This document shows positions 17,132 to 26,305 of a stretch of 64,000 nt of DNA, piece by piece; positions within the stretch are counted from its first letter, which is position 1; every line of letters begins with the position of its first letter. This DNA is from Blastococcus xanthinilyticus (GTDB taxonomy: Bacteria; Actinomycetota; Actinomycetes; Mycobacteriales; Geodermatophilaceae): positions 1-64,000 of the forward strand of contig NZ_VNHW01000005.1 of the NCBI RefSeq assembly GCF_008124835.1, read 5' to 3'. A program made the position numbers and the translations under genes. The notes beneath the pieces are model-generated. The model was given only the letters and a program-made list of their open reading frames with translations, did no database searches and was not told the DNA's origin.

Positions 17132-18895
17132 ATGGCCCAGCCCGCGACCGAACCGGACCGATCCGCGTCGGCCCCACCGCCCGGGCGCCCCGAGGCCGCC
17201 CCGGCTGCCGGCGGCCCCGAGGAGGCCGCCGAGGCGGCGATGGGCCTGGACATGGTGCTCGTCGACGCCGCCCGCGGCCCGCTGCGGCGGATGGTGCCGC
17301 CGGCCGGCACCGCGCTGCGCTTCGGCTCGGCGCTGGCCCGCCGGCCCGACGTGGTGGCCCGCCGCGGCGGCGAGCTGGCCCGGGAGCTGGGCAAGGTCGT
17401 CATCGGGCGCTCGGAGCTGGCGCCGGGCAAGAAGGACAAGCGCTTCGCCGACCCCGCCTGGAGCGGCAACCCGATGCTCCGGCGGGCCATGCAGGCGCAC
17501 CTGGCGACGGCACGGGTGGCCTGGGAGCTCATCGAGGACGCCGACCTCGACTGGCAGGACGACGAGCGGATCCGGTTCACCGCCACGAACCTCGTCGACG
17601 CGCTCGCGCCCAGCAACGTCCCGGGGCTCAACCCGGTCTCGCTCAAGGCGGTCATCGACACCGGCGGCGCGAGCGCGCTCCGGGGCCTGACCCGGATGGT
17701 CAAGGACCTGGCGAACCCGCCCCGCGTGCCCACGATGGTGGAGCCCGACGCCTTCGCGGTCGGCGAGGACCTCGCGGTGACGCCCGGCGCGGTGGTCTAC
17801 CGCAGCGACGTCTTCGAGCTGATCCAGTACCGGCCCACCACGGAGACGGTGCGCGCCCTGCCGCTGGTGATGGTGCCGCCGACGATCAACAAGTACTACA
17901 TCGCCGACCTCGCGCCGGGCCGCAGCATCGTCGAGCACTACGTGGCCAGCGGCCAGCAGGTGTTCATGATGTCGTGGCGCAACCCCGACGAGCGGCACGC
18001 CGAGTGGAACCTGGACACCTACGGCCAGGCGGTCCTGGACGCGATGGACGCCGTGGAGCGGATCACCGGGCAGGAGCAGGTGGCCCTGCAGGCCTTCTGC
18101 TCCGGCGGCATCATCACCGCGATGGTGCTGGCCCACCTGGCGGCCACGGGGCGGCAGGACCGGGTGCGCGCGGCCAGCTACGCGGTCACCGTGCTCGACT
18201 GGAACCGCGCGGGCACGATGTCGGCGCTCATGGACCCCGAGGCGGTGCAGGCCGCCACCGAGCGGTCCCGGAAGAAGGGCTACCTGGACGGCGCCCAGCT
18301 GGCCGAGGTGTTCGCCTGGCTGCGGCCCAACGACCTGGTGTGGAACTACTGGGTCAACAACTACCTGCAGGGCAAGCCCCCGCCGAACTTCGACATCCTC
18401 TTCTGGAACGCCGACACCACCCGGATGACCGCCGGGCTGCACCGCGGCTTCATCGACGTGGCACTGGGGAACGCGCTGACCAAGCCGGGGGCGTCGACCA
18501 TGCTGGGCTCGCCGGTGGACCTGTCGGCCATCACGGTGGACAACTACGTGACCGCGGGCATCGCCGACCACATCTGCCCGTGGCAGGCCTGCTACCGCAG
18601 CACCCAGCTGTTCGGCGGCGAGAGCCGGTTCATCCTGTCCACCAACGGGCACATCGCCTCGCTGGTCAACCCGCCGGGGAACCCGAAGTCGACCTTCCAG
18701 GTGGCGGAGTCCACCCCGCCGGACCCCGACCGCTGGCTGCAGCAGGCCGAGACGACCAAGGGCTCCTGGTGGCCGGACTTCATGAGCTGGCTCGGCGAGC
18801 GCTCCGGCGAGGAGATCCCCGCGCCCGCGGAGCTGGGCGGGAACGGCCTCGAGATGCTGGCGGAGGCGCCGGGCACGTATGTCTTCGACAAGTAG
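17132..18895 (+). CDS. phaC: Poly(3-hydroxyalkanoate) synthase PhaC
   Basis: The 587-residue enzyme polymerises 3-hydroxyacyl-CoAs into polyester storage granules. The alpha/beta-hydrolase core shows the catalytic triad Cys323 (in QAFCSGGI), Asp479 (GIADHICPW) and His507 (NGHIASLVNPPGNPK). NPDERHAEWNLDTY and the long substrate-binding region are typical of class I/II synthases; length also fits. The lipase-like box has alanine where most PhaC proteins have glycine (GxCxG). The first 35 residues are Pro/Ala-rich. The ATG at 17132 is 120 nt after the glutaryl-CoA dehydrogenase-like gene. The end overlaps the depolymerase gene by 17 nt, so synthesis and mobilisation are co-expressed. Confidence 0.93.
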   Translation: MAQPATEPDRSASAPPPGRPEAAPAAGGPEEAAEAAMGLDMVLVDAARGPLRRMVPPAGTALRFGSALARRPDVVARRGGELARELGKVVIGRSELAPGKKDKRFADPAWSGNPMLRRAMQAHLATARVAWELIEDADLDWQDDERIRFTATNLVDALAPSNVPGLNPVSLKAVIDTGGASALRGLTRMVKDLANPPRVPTMVEPDAFAVGEDLAVTPGAVVYRSDVFELIQYRPTTETVRALPLVMVPPTINKYYIADLAPGRSIVEHYVASGQQVFMMSWRNPDERHAEWNLDTYGQAVLDAMDAVERITGQEQVALQAFCSGGIITAMVLAHLAATGRQDRVRAASYAVTVLDWNRAGTMSALMDPEAVQAATERSRKKGYLDGAQLAEVFAWLRPNDLVWNYWVNNYLQGKPPPNFDILFWNADTTRMTAGLHRGFIDVALGNALTKPGASTMLGSPVDLSAITVDNYVTAGIADHICPWQACYRSTQLFGGESRFILSTNGHIASLVNPPGNPKSTFQVAESTPPDPDRWLQQAETTKGSWWPDFMSWLGERSGEEIPAPAELGGNGLEMLAEAPGTYVFDK

Positions 18896-19727
18896 CCCGG
18901 ACGGGTCCACGACGGGCAGCCCGGACGTCGTCCGCAGCCTGACCGTCGGCCGGCGCACCCTGCGGGTGTCCGTCCGGCCCGGCCGGGACGAGGAGCTGCC
19001 GCCGCTGCTGCTCATGAACGGCATCGGGGCCAGCCTCGAGGTGCTGCAGCCGTTCGTCGACGCGGTGGACCCGCGGCGCACGGTGATCCGCTTCGACGTG
19101 CCCGGGGTCGGTGGCTCGCCGCGGCCCGTCGTCCCGTACGTGCTCTCCACGCTCACCCCGGTCGTGGCCGGGCTGCTCGACCGGCTCGGCCACCCCGGGG
19201 AGGTCGACGTGCTCGGCCTGTCCTGGGGTGGCGCCCTGGCCCAGCAGTTCGCCGTGCAGCACCGGCGCCGGTGCCGGCGGCTGGTGCTGGCGGCGACGGC
19301 GACCGGCACGCTCATGGTGCCGGCCAGACCGGAGGTGCTGAGCCGGATGCTCACCCCCCGCCGCCACCGCGACCCGGAGTACGCACGGGAGATCGCCGGC
19401 CTGATCTACGGCGGGACGATGCGCACGGAGCCCGAGCGGGCCGCGGCCGCGCTGCACAGCCACACCCGGGTGGGGCCCCGGCGCGGCTACTACTACCAGC
19501 TGGCGGCCAGCACCGGCTGGAGCAGCCTGCCGTTCCTGCGGCTGATCCGGCAGCCGACGCTGGTGGTCGCCGGCGACGACGACCCCATCATCCCGATGGT
19601 CAACGCCCGGGTGATGGCGAGGCTCATCCCCCGGGCCCAGCTGCACGTCTACTCCGGGGGCCACATCGCGCTGGTCACCGAGGCCGACCAGCTGGCCCCG
19701 GTGATCGACGCGTTCCTGGACGGGTGA
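18879..19727 (+). CDS. phaZ: Intracellular PHA depolymerase, alpha/beta-hydrolase
   Basis: The 282-residue alpha/beta hydrolase has a nucleophile elbow GLSWGG (Ser115), an acid residue in GDDDPIIP (about Asp235) and a histidine in YSGGHIALV (His262). The GDDDPIIPMVNARVMARLIP block and the GIGASLE oxyanion region match the intracellular medium-chain-length PHA depolymerase family. The ATG at 18879 lies inside the phaC reading frame, overlapping it by 17 nt in another frame. This linkage to phaC is the main support for the substrate; a general esterase cannot be excluded. It ends only 6 nt from the end of the convergent BCCT gene, with no separate terminator visible. Confidence 0.83.
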   Translation: MSSTSSPDGSTTGSPDVVRSLTVGRRTLRVSVRPGRDEELPPLLLMNGIGASLEVLQPFVDAVDPRRTVIRFDVPGVGGSPRPVVPYVLSTLTPVVAGLLDRLGHPGEVDVLGLSWGGALAQQFAVQHRRRCRRLVLAATATGTLMVPARPEVLSRMLTPRRHRDPEYAREIAGLIYGGTMRTEPERAAAALHSHTRVGPRRGYYYQLAASTGWSSLPFLRLIRQPTLVVAGDDDPIIPMVNARVMARLIPRAQLHVYSGGHIALVTEADQLAPVIDAFLDG

Positions 19728-19733
19728 GCCCGC

Positions 19734-21734
19734 TCAGCCCAGCCCGCTCCGGGCGGCGACGTGCCGCTCGTACCGCTCCAGGACGTCGTCGATCAGCTGG
19801 GCGTGGGTGTAGTTCATGACGTCGTAGCCCTCGGCGTCGCCGTTCCGGCCCCCCGGCTCCAGCTCGACGTCGAGCCGGGAGTAGCCGGGGTCGGTGGAGG
19901 CGCGGGCGCCGGATCCGCGCCGCGGCATCTCCCGCGGCCGGATGCGGTAGCGGAACGGCGCGCCGCCGGCCCCCTCCGCCTCGAGCTCCACCGAGGGGCG
20001 GCCCGCGTCGTCCACGGTCCAGTGCGCCTCGGCGGCGAGGTTCCGCGCGCGCAGCTCGGCCGCCACCTCCGCGAGCGCCGGCCGGGCGGTCTGGGAGAGG
20101 TACTCGTCGGCGCGCTCCCGGCCGCTGGGCACCGGCCGGCGACGGCGCCGCAGCCGCTCCCGGCGGCGGGCCGCCGGCCGGCGGGAGAGGCCGACCCGGT
20201 GCGGGTTGAGCGCCCGGTCCGCCTCGTTCCGCAGCGCGCGGTAGAGCCCGACCATGACCAGCAGCATCACGAACGCGAACGGCAGCCCCATGATGATCGT
20301 GGCGTTCTGCAGCGCCGGCACCCCGCCGACCACGAGCATCGCCGCGGTCAGGACGCCGGTCGCGACCGCCCAGACGATGCGCGTGCCCGCGGCCGCGTCG
20401 TCCTGCGGCCGGGGCAGCCGGGAGGAGAGGTTCGCCATCACCAGGGCACCGGAGTCGGCGGAGGTCACGTAGAACAGCAGCCCGACGAACGTCGCGATGG
20501 AGGCGATCAGCGGGAAGGCCGGGTACTCGGCCAGGAGCGTGTAGAAGCCCCGCTCCGGCGTGTTCATGGCGGTCTGCCCGAACGCGTCGTTCCCCTGCCG
20601 GATCAGGTCGATCGCGCTGTTCCCGAAGATCGAGACCCACATCAGGATGTAGCTGAACGGGAGCAGCAGCGTCCCGGCAACGAACTGCCGGATGGTGCGG
20701 CCGCGCGAGATGCGGGCCAGGAAGAGGCCGACGAACGAGGCCCAGGCGATCCACCACGCCCAGAAGAACAGCGTCCAGCCGTTGAGCCACTCGTCCGGCC
20801 GGTCGTAGGCGAAGGTGTCCATCGTCCGGCCGGGGAAGCTGCTCACGAAGTCGCCGACGTTCTGCACCAGGCCGTTGAGCAGGAACGCGGTGTTGCCGGT
20901 GACGAGGATGAACCCGGCCAGGCCGAGCGCGAGAACGACGTTCAGCTGCGAGAGCCGCTTGATCCCCCGGTCCACCCCGCTCACCGCGGAGACCGTCGCG
21001 ACGGTCACCGCGAGCGCGATCAGGCCGATCTGCGCGGCCCGGCCCTCGGGGATGCCGAAGAGGACCGACAACCCGTAGTTCAGCTGCACGACGCCGATGC
21101 CCAGGGAGGTGGCGACGCCGAAGATCGTGCCCAGCACGGCGGCGATGTCGACGGCGTCGCCCAGGCCGCCGTGCACCCGCCGGCCGAAGATCGGGTAGAG
21201 CACCGAGCGGATGGCCAGCGGCATGTTCATCCGGTAGGCGAAGTAGGCCAGCGCCATCCCCATCAGGGCGTACATGCCCCAGCCGTTGATGCCGTAGTGG
21301 AACAGCGTCCACACCGTCGCCTCGCGGGCGGCGTCCACCGTCTCGCCCTCCCCCACCGGCGGTGCGAGGTACTGGGTCACCGGCTCGGCGACGGCGAAGA
21401 ACATCAGGTCGGTGCCGATGCCGGCGGCGAAGAGCATCGACGCCCAGGCGAAGGTGCTGTACTGCGGCGCGGAGTGCTCCGGGCCGAGCTTCACCCGCCC
21501 GTACCGCGAGAACGCGATGGCCAGGACGAAGACGAGCACGGCGGTGGCGAAGGCGATGTAGAACCAGCCGAACCACTCCGACGTCCAGCCCACCAGCGAG
21601 CCGATCGTGCCGGCGGCGGACTCCGGGGCGGCCATCGCCCACAGGGCGATCGCCAGGACACCGGCGCCCGCCCCGTAGAAGACCCGGTGCTTCAGACCGA
21701 CTTGCTGCTCGGCGCTCTCGATGTCCTCACCCAC
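19734..21734 (-). CDS. BCCT-family (BetT-like) choline/betaine transporter
   Basis: About 666 residues with 12 predicted transmembrane helices, followed by a cytoplasmic C-terminal domain of about 160 residues. The signature FAAGIGTDLMFFAVAEP and the TM8 motif WAWWIAWASFVGLFLARIS identify the betaine/choline/carnitine family. The first motif is closer to E. coli BetT (choline uptake) than to glycine-betaine carriers. The C-terminal domain, with an Arg-rich stretch after the last helix, is where BetT-type carriers sense osmotic stress. The start is uncertain: GTG 21734 is preferred, TTG 21755 adds 7 residues, and neither has a ribosome-binding site. No choline oxidase genes are adjacent. Confidence 0.88.
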   Translation of the reverse strand: MGEDIESAEQQVGLKHRVFYGAGAGVLAIALWAMAAPESAAGTIGSLVGWTSEWFGWFYIAFATAVLVFVLAIAFSRYGRVKLGPEHSAPQYSTFAWASMLFAAGIGTDLMFFAVAEPVTQYLAPPVGEGETVDAAREATVWTLFHYGINGWGMYALMGMALAYFAYRMNMPLAIRSVLYPIFGRRVHGGLGDAVDIAAVLGTIFGVATSLGIGVVQLNYGLSVLFGIPEGRAAQIGLIALAVTVATVSAVSGVDRGIKRLSQLNVVLALGLAGFILVTGNTAFLLNGLVQNVGDFVSSFPGRTMDTFAYDRPDEWLNGWTLFFWAWWIAWASFVGLFLARISRGRTIRQFVAGTLLLPFSYILMWVSIFGNSAIDLIRQGNDAFGQTAMNTPERGFYTLLAEYPAFPLIASIATFVGLLFYVTSADSGALVMANLSSRLPRPQDDAAAGTRIVWAVATGVLTAAMLVVGGVPALQNATIIMGLPFAFVMLLVMVGLYRALRNEADRALNPHRVGLSRRPAARRRERLRRRRRPVPSGRERADEYLSQTARPALAEVAAELRARNLAAEAHWTVDDAGRPSVELEAEGAGGAPFRYRIRPREMPRRGSGARASTDPGYSRLDVELEPGGRNGDAEGYDVMNYTHAQLIDDVLERYERHVAARSGLG

Positions 21735-21791
21735 CGGCCGGATGTTGGCACACAACGAGCGATCCGGCAGCCCGACCGCGCGCCCGGCCGC

Positions 21792-23297
21792 TCAGCCGCC
21801 GGCGCCCCGCGCTGGTGCGAAGGCCCGCCGGACCCGGCTCCAGCGGTCGGGCGTGCGCTCGGCGTCGAGCAGCTCGGTCTCCGCCAGCACCCGGTCGACC
21901 ACGTGCTGCGGCGGCGGCTCGAAGGGCCGCAGCGACCGCCCCTCCGGCGTGCGCAGGCCGTCCACCGCCCGCACCAGCGATCCGCCGGAGGCCTCGACCG
22001 CGGCGGCCACCGCGGCCGGGTCCACCCCGAGGTGCTCGCCCAGCAGCCGGTGCCGCATGCCGAGGACGGCGCCGGCCGGCTCGGCGCGGCGCGGGTCGTC
22101 GGCCCGGGCCTCGATCGTGAGGTCGCACTCGGTGTCCAGCCCCATGGACCGGTTGTTCAGGTTGGAGCTGCCGATCCGCAGCAGCCGGTCGTCCACCACC
22201 AGCACCTTGGCGTGCACGTAGATCGGCCGGCCGCCCTCGGTCACCGGCACGTACATGCGGAACCGGTCGTGGACGTCGGCCTCCCGCACCAGCCGGAGCA
22301 GCCGGGCGCGGGCGGTGCCCATCGCCTTCTCCTCCAGCCAGCCGACCGCCGACTCGGGGGTCACCAGGACGAACTCCGGGCCGTCGGGCTCTCCGAGCCG
22401 CTCGGCGATCGCCTCGGCGATCCGGCGGTTGGCGAAGTACTGGGCCTCGATGTAGACGGTCTCCCGGGCGGCCGCGACGGCGGCCAGCCAGAGCAGCTCG
22501 ATCTCGTGCACGAGGTCCTTGCCGCCGTGCCGGGGCCGGGTGCGGGAGATGGCGACGTCGACGTCGGTCAGCAACGCGTCCAGGCCCTCGGGCCAGCACG
22601 GCCGGACGCCCTCGACCGGCCCGAGTCGCCGGCCGGTGCCGCTCTCCCACCGCTCGCGGGCCAGCTCGCCGAGCGCGCGGGCCACGGGACCCGAGACCAG
22701 GCTGGTGACGTCGTGCCAGGGGTCGGTCGGCCGCCGGGAGTGCGGCCGGTGCCGGTGCCGGTCCCAGTCGCGGTGGTCGGTGGTGTCCCACCGGTCGGCG
22801 GTGACGTCGATGCCGCCGGCGAAGGCCAGGCAGTCGTCGACCACCACGATCTTCTGGTGGTGCGCGGCGCCCAGCGGGTGGTGGTGGTCGACGGCGAACC
22901 GGAGCCGCTCGTGGGTCCGGCGGCGGAGCAGCGGCACGGGGAGCACCCCGCGCCGCAGCGACTCCAGCATCCCCATGCCCCACTGCAGGACGCCGATCTC
23001 CAGCGCGGGGTTGGCCTGCACGGCCGCCTCGAGCACCCGGCCGAGCCGGTCGTCGCGCGCCCGGCCGGGGGTGCGCGGATCGAGCCGGATGCGGGGCTCG
23101 AAGTCCCAGCCGATGAACAGCACCCGCCGCTCCGCCCGCAGGATCGCCTGCTTGAGGACGGCGAAGTAGTCGGCGGCGTCGACGAAGACGGTGTACTGGT
23201 CGGCCCGTTCGACCCGCCAGCACGTCTCCCCCGGCACCAGGACGGCGTCGCCCCGGACGTCGGCGCCGGCAGGGGTCGCCGGGGTGGGGTCGGTCAT
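21792..23297 (-). CDS. Phospholipase D/cardiolipin-synthase-like protein
   Basis: This 501-residue protein has two HKD motifs, HHQKIVVVDD and HAKVLVVDD, the second followed by IGSSNLNNRSMG as in the PLD superfamily. The spacing of the halves resembles phospholipase D enzymes that also include DWDRHRHRPHSRRPTDPWHD between motifs. There is no signal peptide or obvious membrane helix, unlike classical cardiolipin synthases. It probably hydrolyses or transfers phosphatidyl groups; the substrate is not readable. ATG 23297 is the first plausible start and is preceded by CAGACT at 6 nt, which may be a leaderless -10 box. Confidence 0.87.
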   Translation of the reverse strand: MTDPTPATPAGADVRGDAVLVPGETCWRVERADQYTVFVDAADYFAVLKQAILRAERRVLFIGWDFEPRIRLDPRTPGRARDDRLGRVLEAAVQANPALEIGVLQWGMGMLESLRRGVLPVPLLRRRTHERLRFAVDHHHPLGAAHHQKIVVVDDCLAFAGGIDVTADRWDTTDHRDWDRHRHRPHSRRPTDPWHDVTSLVSGPVARALGELARERWESGTGRRLGPVEGVRPCWPEGLDALLTDVDVAISRTRPRHGGKDLVHEIELLWLAAVAAARETVYIEAQYFANRRIAEAIAERLGEPDGPEFVLVTPESAVGWLEEKAMGTARARLLRLVREADVHDRFRMYVPVTEGGRPIYVHAKVLVVDDRLLRIGSSNLNNRSMGLDTECDLTIEARADDPRRAEPAGAVLGMRHRLLGEHLGVDPAAVAAAVEASGGSLVRAVDGLRTPEGRSLRPFEPPPQHVVDRVLAETELLDAERTPDRWSRVRRAFAPARGAGG

Positions 23298-23322
23298 CGC
23301 GCCAGTCTGCCGGAGCGCCGGG

Positions 23323-25995
23323 TCACGCCTGGCCGGCCGGCTCGCTGCGGCGCAGCAGCGCGCCGGCGTCGGCCGCGGGCATGGGCCGGTAGAGCAGGTA
23401 GCCCTGGGCCTGGTCGCACGCCTGCGCCTTCAGCAGCGCCAGCTGGGCCGGCTCCTCCACGCCCTCGGCGACCACGGTCAGCCCGAAGGTGTGCGCCGCC
23501 CGGATCATGAGCGCCACCAGCTCCCGGTGCGCCGGGTCGGCCGACGCCACGAAGCTGCGGTCGATCTTCAGCGTGTCCACGGGCATGTTCCGCAGCTGCC
23601 CGATGGAGGTGTAGCCGGTGCCGAAGTCGTCGATGGCGATGCCGACACCCATGGCCCGCAGCTCGGTGAGGTGGTCGTAGGCGATCGGGTCGTCGACCAG
23701 GACCGTCTCGGTCACCTCCAGGATGAGCAGGCCGGGCGGCAACCCGGAGGCGGCCAGCGCGTCGGCGACGTCGGTGACCACCCGCCGGTCGGCCAGGTGC
23801 CGTCCGGAGATGTTGACGGCGACGGTGGGCTCGGGCTCCTCGTCCGCGATCGCGGACTCCGCCCGCCACTGGGCCAGCTGCCGGGTCGCCTCGTGGAGCA
23901 TCCAGCGGTCGACGTCGCCGATCAGCCGGGAGCCCTCCGCCACCGGGATGAACTGGTCGGGCGGGACCAGCCCGATGCCCGGGCGCTCCCAGCGGATGAG
24001 CGCCTCGTAGCCGGTGAGCCGGTCGGTGGCGACGTCGACGACCGGCTGGTAGGCCACCAGCATCTCGCCGTTGCCCAGGGCGGCGGCGATGGCCGCCTCG
24101 AGCTCGGCCCGCTGGTTGAGCTGGAGGCGCAGCGTCTCGTCGAAGATCTCCGCCCGGCCGCGGCCGTGGGCCTTGGCGCGGTAGGCGGCGGTGTCGGCCT
24201 CGGCGAAGAGCACGTCGGCGTCGGTCCCGCCGTCCCGGCTGACGGCCACGCCGATGCTGGCGCCGATCCGCACCGGCGTGCCGGCCACGGGAATCGGGTC
24301 GCGCACCGAGGCGATCAGGCGGTCGGCGAGCTCGAGCAGGTCGTGCTCGGTGCGCACCGGCTCGACCAGGACGACGAACTCGTCGCCGCCGAGGCGGCAG
24401 ACCACGTCGCCCGGGCGCACCGCCGACCGCAGCCGGCGGGCCACCTCGCGCAGCACCTCGTCGCCGGCCGCGTGGCCGTGGCCGTCGTTGACCGCCTTGA
24501 AGCCGTCGAGGTCCACGAAGAGCAGCCCGGTCATCTCGCCCGACCGCCGGCCGCGGTGCAGCGCGGAGGTGACCAGCGTGACGGCCTGGGCGCGGTTGGG
24601 GAGCTCGGTGAGCGGGTCGTGGGTCGCCTGGTGGGCGAGGGCGAACTGCAGCTCCTCGCGCTGGCGCACCGAGTTCACGATCTCCTTGACCGAGGCGTGC
24701 ACGACCTCGCCCAGCGGGCCGGGCAGCGGCTGGTCGAGCAGCGCGTCGTCCAGATCGCCGCGGGCCACGGCCTGGGCCTGGTCCTGGATCCGGCGCAGGC
24801 CCGCGACGGCGGAGCCCAGCGCGGCGGAGACGGTGCGCACCTCGCGAGGCCCGGCCACCTCCACCTCCACCAGCGAGCCCTCGCTGATCTGGGTGGCCTG
24901 GCCGGCGAGCAGCCGCAGGGCGCGGGCGACGCTGCGGCCGAGGAGCAGGGCGCCGAGCAGCGAGCCGGCAAGGGTGCTCCCGCCGAGCACCAGGATCATC
25001 TGCAGCCGGTCGTTGGCGCGCTCCCGGTCGGCGGAGACCAGCGCCTGCGCCTCGTCGACGGCGGTGGCCACGAGCTCGGTGAGCAGCTCGAGGCGCTCCT
25101 GGCTGGCGAACAGCAGCGTCACCATGTCGCTGATCGCCATGGTCTGCGCGCCCTCGGCGGCGAGCCCGGCGGCCAGCAGGGTGTCGACCTGGACGACCGC
25201 GGGCTCGGCCTGGATCCCCCGCCACGCGTCGAGGAGCGCCGGCTGGGAGAGCCCGTCCATCTGCCGCTGCGCGTCGGTGTAGTCCAGCCACGTGGTCTGC
25301 CACGCGGTGCGGGACCCGATGACGCTGTCGCCGCCGCCGGAGAGCATCGAGCCGAGGTACATGGGCATCTGCCGGCTGGCGCTCTGGACGAGTTGGGCGA
25401 CGGTCTGCGCATCCCGGATGGCGTGCAGGGTGGCGGCCGGGATGCCTTCCGACGTCGCGTCCGCGGCGGCCGCCTTCTGCGCGGTCATGAGGTCGTTGGA
25501 GACCGCGAGGAAGCGGATGTACATGTCCTCGACGTCGAGGGCGCCGGAGTCGCTGTGGTCGCGCAGCGCGGCGAGGTCGGCGGCCGCCCGGGCGGCCGCC
25601 TCGGCGCCGACCGAGCCGGCGGGGATGTCGGCGAGCGCGGCGTCGGTGAGCGCCCGGGCCCGGGCCGCCTCCTCGGTCGCCGTCGACCGCTGGAGCTGCA
25701 GGAGCATCGTCGGGATGCCGAGAGCGGCAGCCGCCGCCGGATCGTCGATCACCCGGAGCGACAGGATCGGGATCATCTCCTGCTCCGCGCCGCTGCGGGC
25801 CGCGTCGAGCAGGGCGAGGGTGCGGACGGCCTCCTCGGCGCGCTCGGCGCTGACCGCCTCGGCGTGGCGGGCCTGGGCCGCGGCCGCGGCGAGCACGACC
25901 ACGCCGACCAGCGGCAGCAGCACCAGGGCGGCCAGGTACCGCCACAGCGGCGCCCCGCGCCGACGGCCACGATCGGTTCCCCGGAAGATTCGCAC
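23323..25995 (-). CDS. Membrane GGDEF-EAL c-di-GMP enzyme with unknown sensor domain
   Basis: This is an 890-residue protein. An N-terminal TM helix at about residues 15-38 is followed by a largely helical extracytoplasmic domain, a second TM near 325-350, a HAMP-like linker, then GGDEF (536-540) and EAL (664-666) domains. The GGDEF motif is intact, with an RPGD inhibitory site five residues before it. The EAL domain keeps the catalytic residues: NISG, EVTET, DDFGTG, KIDRSF and AEGVEE. Both synthesis and breakdown of c-di-GMP are therefore possible. GTG 25995 is chosen because the upstream frame looks non-coding. The sensor domain (about 40-320) is not one I can name; it has some resemblance to nitrate-sensing-like helical bundles. 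Confidence 0.88.
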   Translation of the reverse strand: MRIFRGTDRGRRRGAPLWRYLAALVLLPLVGVVVLAAAAAQARHAEAVSAERAEEAVRTLALLDAARSGAEQEMIPILSLRVIDDPAAAAALGIPTMLLQLQRSTATEEAARARALTDAALADIPAGSVGAEAAARAAADLAALRDHSDSGALDVEDMYIRFLAVSNDLMTAQKAAAADATSEGIPAATLHAIRDAQTVAQLVQSASRQMPMYLGSMLSGGGDSVIGSRTAWQTTWLDYTDAQRQMDGLSQPALLDAWRGIQAEPAVVQVDTLLAAGLAAEGAQTMAISDMVTLLFASQERLELLTELVATAVDEAQALVSADRERANDRLQMILVLGGSTLAGSLLGALLLGRSVARALRLLAGQATQISEGSLVEVEVAGPREVRTVSAALGSAVAGLRRIQDQAQAVARGDLDDALLDQPLPGPLGEVVHASVKEIVNSVRQREELQFALAHQATHDPLTELPNRAQAVTLVTSALHRGRRSGEMTGLLFVDLDGFKAVNDGHGHAAGDEVLREVARRLRSAVRPGDVVCRLGGDEFVVLVEPVRTEHDLLELADRLIASVRDPIPVAGTPVRIGASIGVAVSRDGGTDADVLFAEADTAAYRAKAHGRGRAEIFDETLRLQLNQRAELEAAIAAALGNGEMLVAYQPVVDVATDRLTGYEALIRWERPGIGLVPPDQFIPVAEGSRLIGDVDRWMLHEATRQLAQWRAESAIADEEPEPTVAVNISGRHLADRRVVTDVADALAASGLPPGLLILEVTETVLVDDPIAYDHLTELRAMGVGIAIDDFGTGYTSIGQLRNMPVDTLKIDRSFVASADPAHRELVALMIRAAHTFGLTVVAEGVEEPAQLALLKAQACDQAQGYLLYRPMPAADAGALLRRSEPAGQA

Positions 25996-26305
25996 GTTTT
26001 CGTATCGGGTCGGGTCCGCCGCGCCTTGAGGACGGAGCCCACCTCCTCCGGGTGAGCCGCCGGTCGCACCCGGGGAGCGCCCGGCCCGCACGAGCGGAAC
26101 CGTCAGACCCACGGGGCACGCTCGGGCGCACACCGCGACACCGAGGAGAACCGTGACCGCCCTGCCCACCCGTGCCCACCGACCGGCCCCGGCCGGCGCG
26201 CCGACCAGCGGCCCCCGGTTGCCGTCCCGGCTGCGCGGCCGACGGGTCCTCGTCCTCCCGCCCGCACCCGCACGGCTGCCCTGACCTGCCGCGAGCGGCT
26301 GCCGC
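25996..26305. other. Intergenic region, no gene seen
   Basis: This 310-nt stretch separates the GGDEF-EAL gene from the end of the STARYE protein gene. An AT-richer patch (CGTATCGGGTCG and neighbours, about 25996-26012) directly upstream of GTG 25995 may be its promoter. The rest is GC-rich with no supported ORF or hairpin. Confidence 0.5.

Noticed and set aside
25996-26169. N-terminal extension of the GGDEF-EAL protein
   Set aside because: The extra residues are Gly/Pro/Arg-rich without a helix pattern; GTG 25995 directly precedes a good cytoplasmic start and TM helix.
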